Source: Clostridiales bacterium
GTDB lineage: Bacteria > Bacillota > Clostridia > Lachnospirales > Lachnospiraceae
NCBI GenBank assembly: GCA_012837605.1
Contig: DUQV01000040.1
Location: 1-34,503 of the forward strand
Direction of reading: 5' to 3'
DNA: 34,503 nt
The translations under genes were made by a program, and so were the position numbers. The first letter of the stretch is position 1. Every line of letters begins with the position of its first letter. The notes beneath the pieces are model-generated. The model saw only the letters and a list, made by a program, of their open reading frames with translations, made no database searches and had not been told where the DNA came from. Below are positions 33,496 through 34,503 of the stretch, in pieces.

Positions 33496-34503
33496 GTAAG
33501 AATAATAACAGGAAGCTTGACACAAGCCGGTTAGTACCATTTATTAAACGGCTTATCAGACACAGATTGTTTATTCCTATAGCTTTTCTGGTATTTCTGC
33601 TGTTAATAAATATATTTATCAAACCGGGTTTTCTAAAGATCGGATTAGGAAAAGACAGCAGCGGTAATCCGGTTTTGATAGGTAATATAGTAAACATCTT
33701 AAATAATGCAACAGAGCTTGTTATACTTGCAATTGGTATGACATTGGTAACAACCTGTTCAAGAGGTCAGGACATAAGTGTTGGCTCTACTATTGCGATT
33801 GTCGGGGGAGTTGTTATGCGTGTGTTATGCGGAAATGAAACCCAGCCTGTGGATTTAAAGGCTCCGATAATTGTTGCATTTATACTTGGCTGTCTTGCAG
33901 GAATGGCCTGTGGTGTATTTAATGGTATTCTTGTTTCAAAGTTTAATATTCAGCCTATGGTGGCAACACTTATTCTGTTTACTGCAGGTCGCTCAATAGG
34001 CTCTATGGCTATGGGAGGGCTAAAGCCTAAGGCTGTGGCCAGCTTCGGATATTACGGAAATTTTATTCCGGGCTTTCCAATACCGACACCGATACTAATT
34101 ACTGTGGTTGTTATTGTTATAACATATATCGCATTGAAAAAAACAAACCTCGGATTGTATACCCGTGCCGTAGGTATAAATGATAAATCCTCAAGACTGA
34201 ATGGTCTGAACCCTGCAAGAATAAAGCTTATGGCATATGTTATTATGGGCCTGTGTGTAGGTATAGCAGGCTTTGTTCAATCAAGCAGGGTACAGACGGT
34301 CAATCCTTATACTATAGTACCCGGCATTGAGATGGATGCAATATTGGCAGTTGCCCTTGGAGGCAATTCATTAGGAGGAGGAACACTTAATATTCCCGGT
34401 TCGATAGTCGGAGCATATACCATACAGACACTGACATCGATGCTGACAACACTTAATGTCAATACGAATGCCGTACCGGTCTTTAAGGCTGTAATTATCA
34501 TTA
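33492..34503 (+). CDS. Sugar ABC transporter permease (YtfT/RbsC type), truncated by window end
   Basis: An open frame from ATG 33492 (overlapping the ATPase stop, ATGA) runs to the end of the window: 337 codons, no stop yet, hence absent from the ORF track. It is a multi-spanning CUT2 permease (BPD_transp_2). Visible features are the ATELVILAIGMTLVTTCSRGQDIS motif region (split here across the first helices), the GVFNGILVSKFNIQPMVATL segment, and a conserved AILAVALGGNSLGGGTLNIPGS stretch. It completes the binding protein-ATPase-permease set. A YjfF-like second permease may follow outside the window. Confidence 0.92.
   Translation, partial: MSKNNNRKLDTSRLVPFIKRLIRHRLFIPIAFLVFLLLINIFIKPGFLKIGLGKDSSGNPVLIGNIVNILNNATELVILAIGMTLVTTCSRGQDISVGSTIAIVGGVVMRVLCGNETQPVDLKAPIIVAFILGCLAGMACGVFNGILVSKFNIQPMVATLILFTAGRSIGSMAMGGLKPKAVASFGYYGNFIPGFPIPTPILITVVVIVITYIALKKTNLGLYTRAVGINDKSSRLNGLNPARIKLMAYVIMGLCVGIAGFVQSSRVQTVNPYTIVPGIEMDAILAVALGGNSLGGGTLNIPGSIVGAYTIQTLTSMLTTLNVNTNAVPVFKAVIII

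Noticed and set aside
1-34503. Mobile elements, CRISPR arrays, tRNA or rRNA genes
   Set aside because: No transposase, integrase, regularly spaced repeats or RNA-gene-like sequence was found on reading either strand, though short RNA genes could be missed without a covariance search.

Overview
The window reads as chromosomal DNA from a low-GC, spore-forming, plant-polysaccharide-degrading Clostridia, most likely a Lachnospiraceae relative. This rests on low GC with AGGAGG-type ribosome binding sites, a LysM/GH18 spore-type protein, YesM/YesN-style two-component systems beside sugar ABC transporters, and GH5 and GH31 enzymes. Every supportable gene is on the + strand. I saw no tRNA, rRNA, CRISPR array, insertion sequence or phage gene. 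Species and substrates are inference.

Region 1 (1-4.5 kb): a LysM-LysM-GH18 protein whose catalytic motif has decayed, a GH31 alpha-xylosidase-like enzyme with its own promoter and terminator, then a stretch of gene debris. The debris holds a short C-terminal gene remnant with its own terminator-like hairpin, and a lipoprotein serpin pseudogene broken in three frames.

Region 2 (4.5-8.7 kb): a DNA-damage cluster (Y-family polymerase, YolD-like protein, O6-methylguanine methyltransferase). It is followed by a TetR repressor and an ApbE flavin transferase. Similar TGAAT...TTCATTCA operators lie over the tetR promoter and just upstream of apbE.

Region 3 (8.8-25 kb): a YesM-like kinase and YesN-like regulator precede a nine-gene, closely packed run. 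The run is a 940-aa solute-binding protein fused to carbohydrate-binding-like modules, two permeases, an NHL/TPR membrane-anchored protein, a YIP1-family membrane protein, a DUF5696 protein, two more permeases and a second solute-binding lipoprotein. It has two permease pairs and two binding proteins but no ATPase. The three accessory surface or membrane proteins in the middle are of unknown function, so this is the best candidate for an undescribed system. A secreted GH5 (subfamily 4-like) glucanase lipoprotein follows.

Region 4 (26.4 kb to the end): a second regulator/kinase pair runs directly into a sugar-binding lipoprotein that overlaps the kinase gene. Next comes a paralogous binding protein, a double-domain sugar ATPase and a permease cut by the window end. 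The order matches three-component sugar sensing (sensor binding protein plus kinase plus regulator controlling a xylose- or galactofuranose-type importer). A strong terminator-shaped hairpin sits just before the transporter binding-protein gene, and a GC-rich hairpin lies between that gene and the ATPase.

Taken together, the 8.8-34.5 kb half looks like a carbohydrate sensing, breakdown and import locus. GH5_4-like glucanase and alpha-xylosidase would fit xyloglucan or mixed-linkage glucan, but no sequence feature here proves the substrate.
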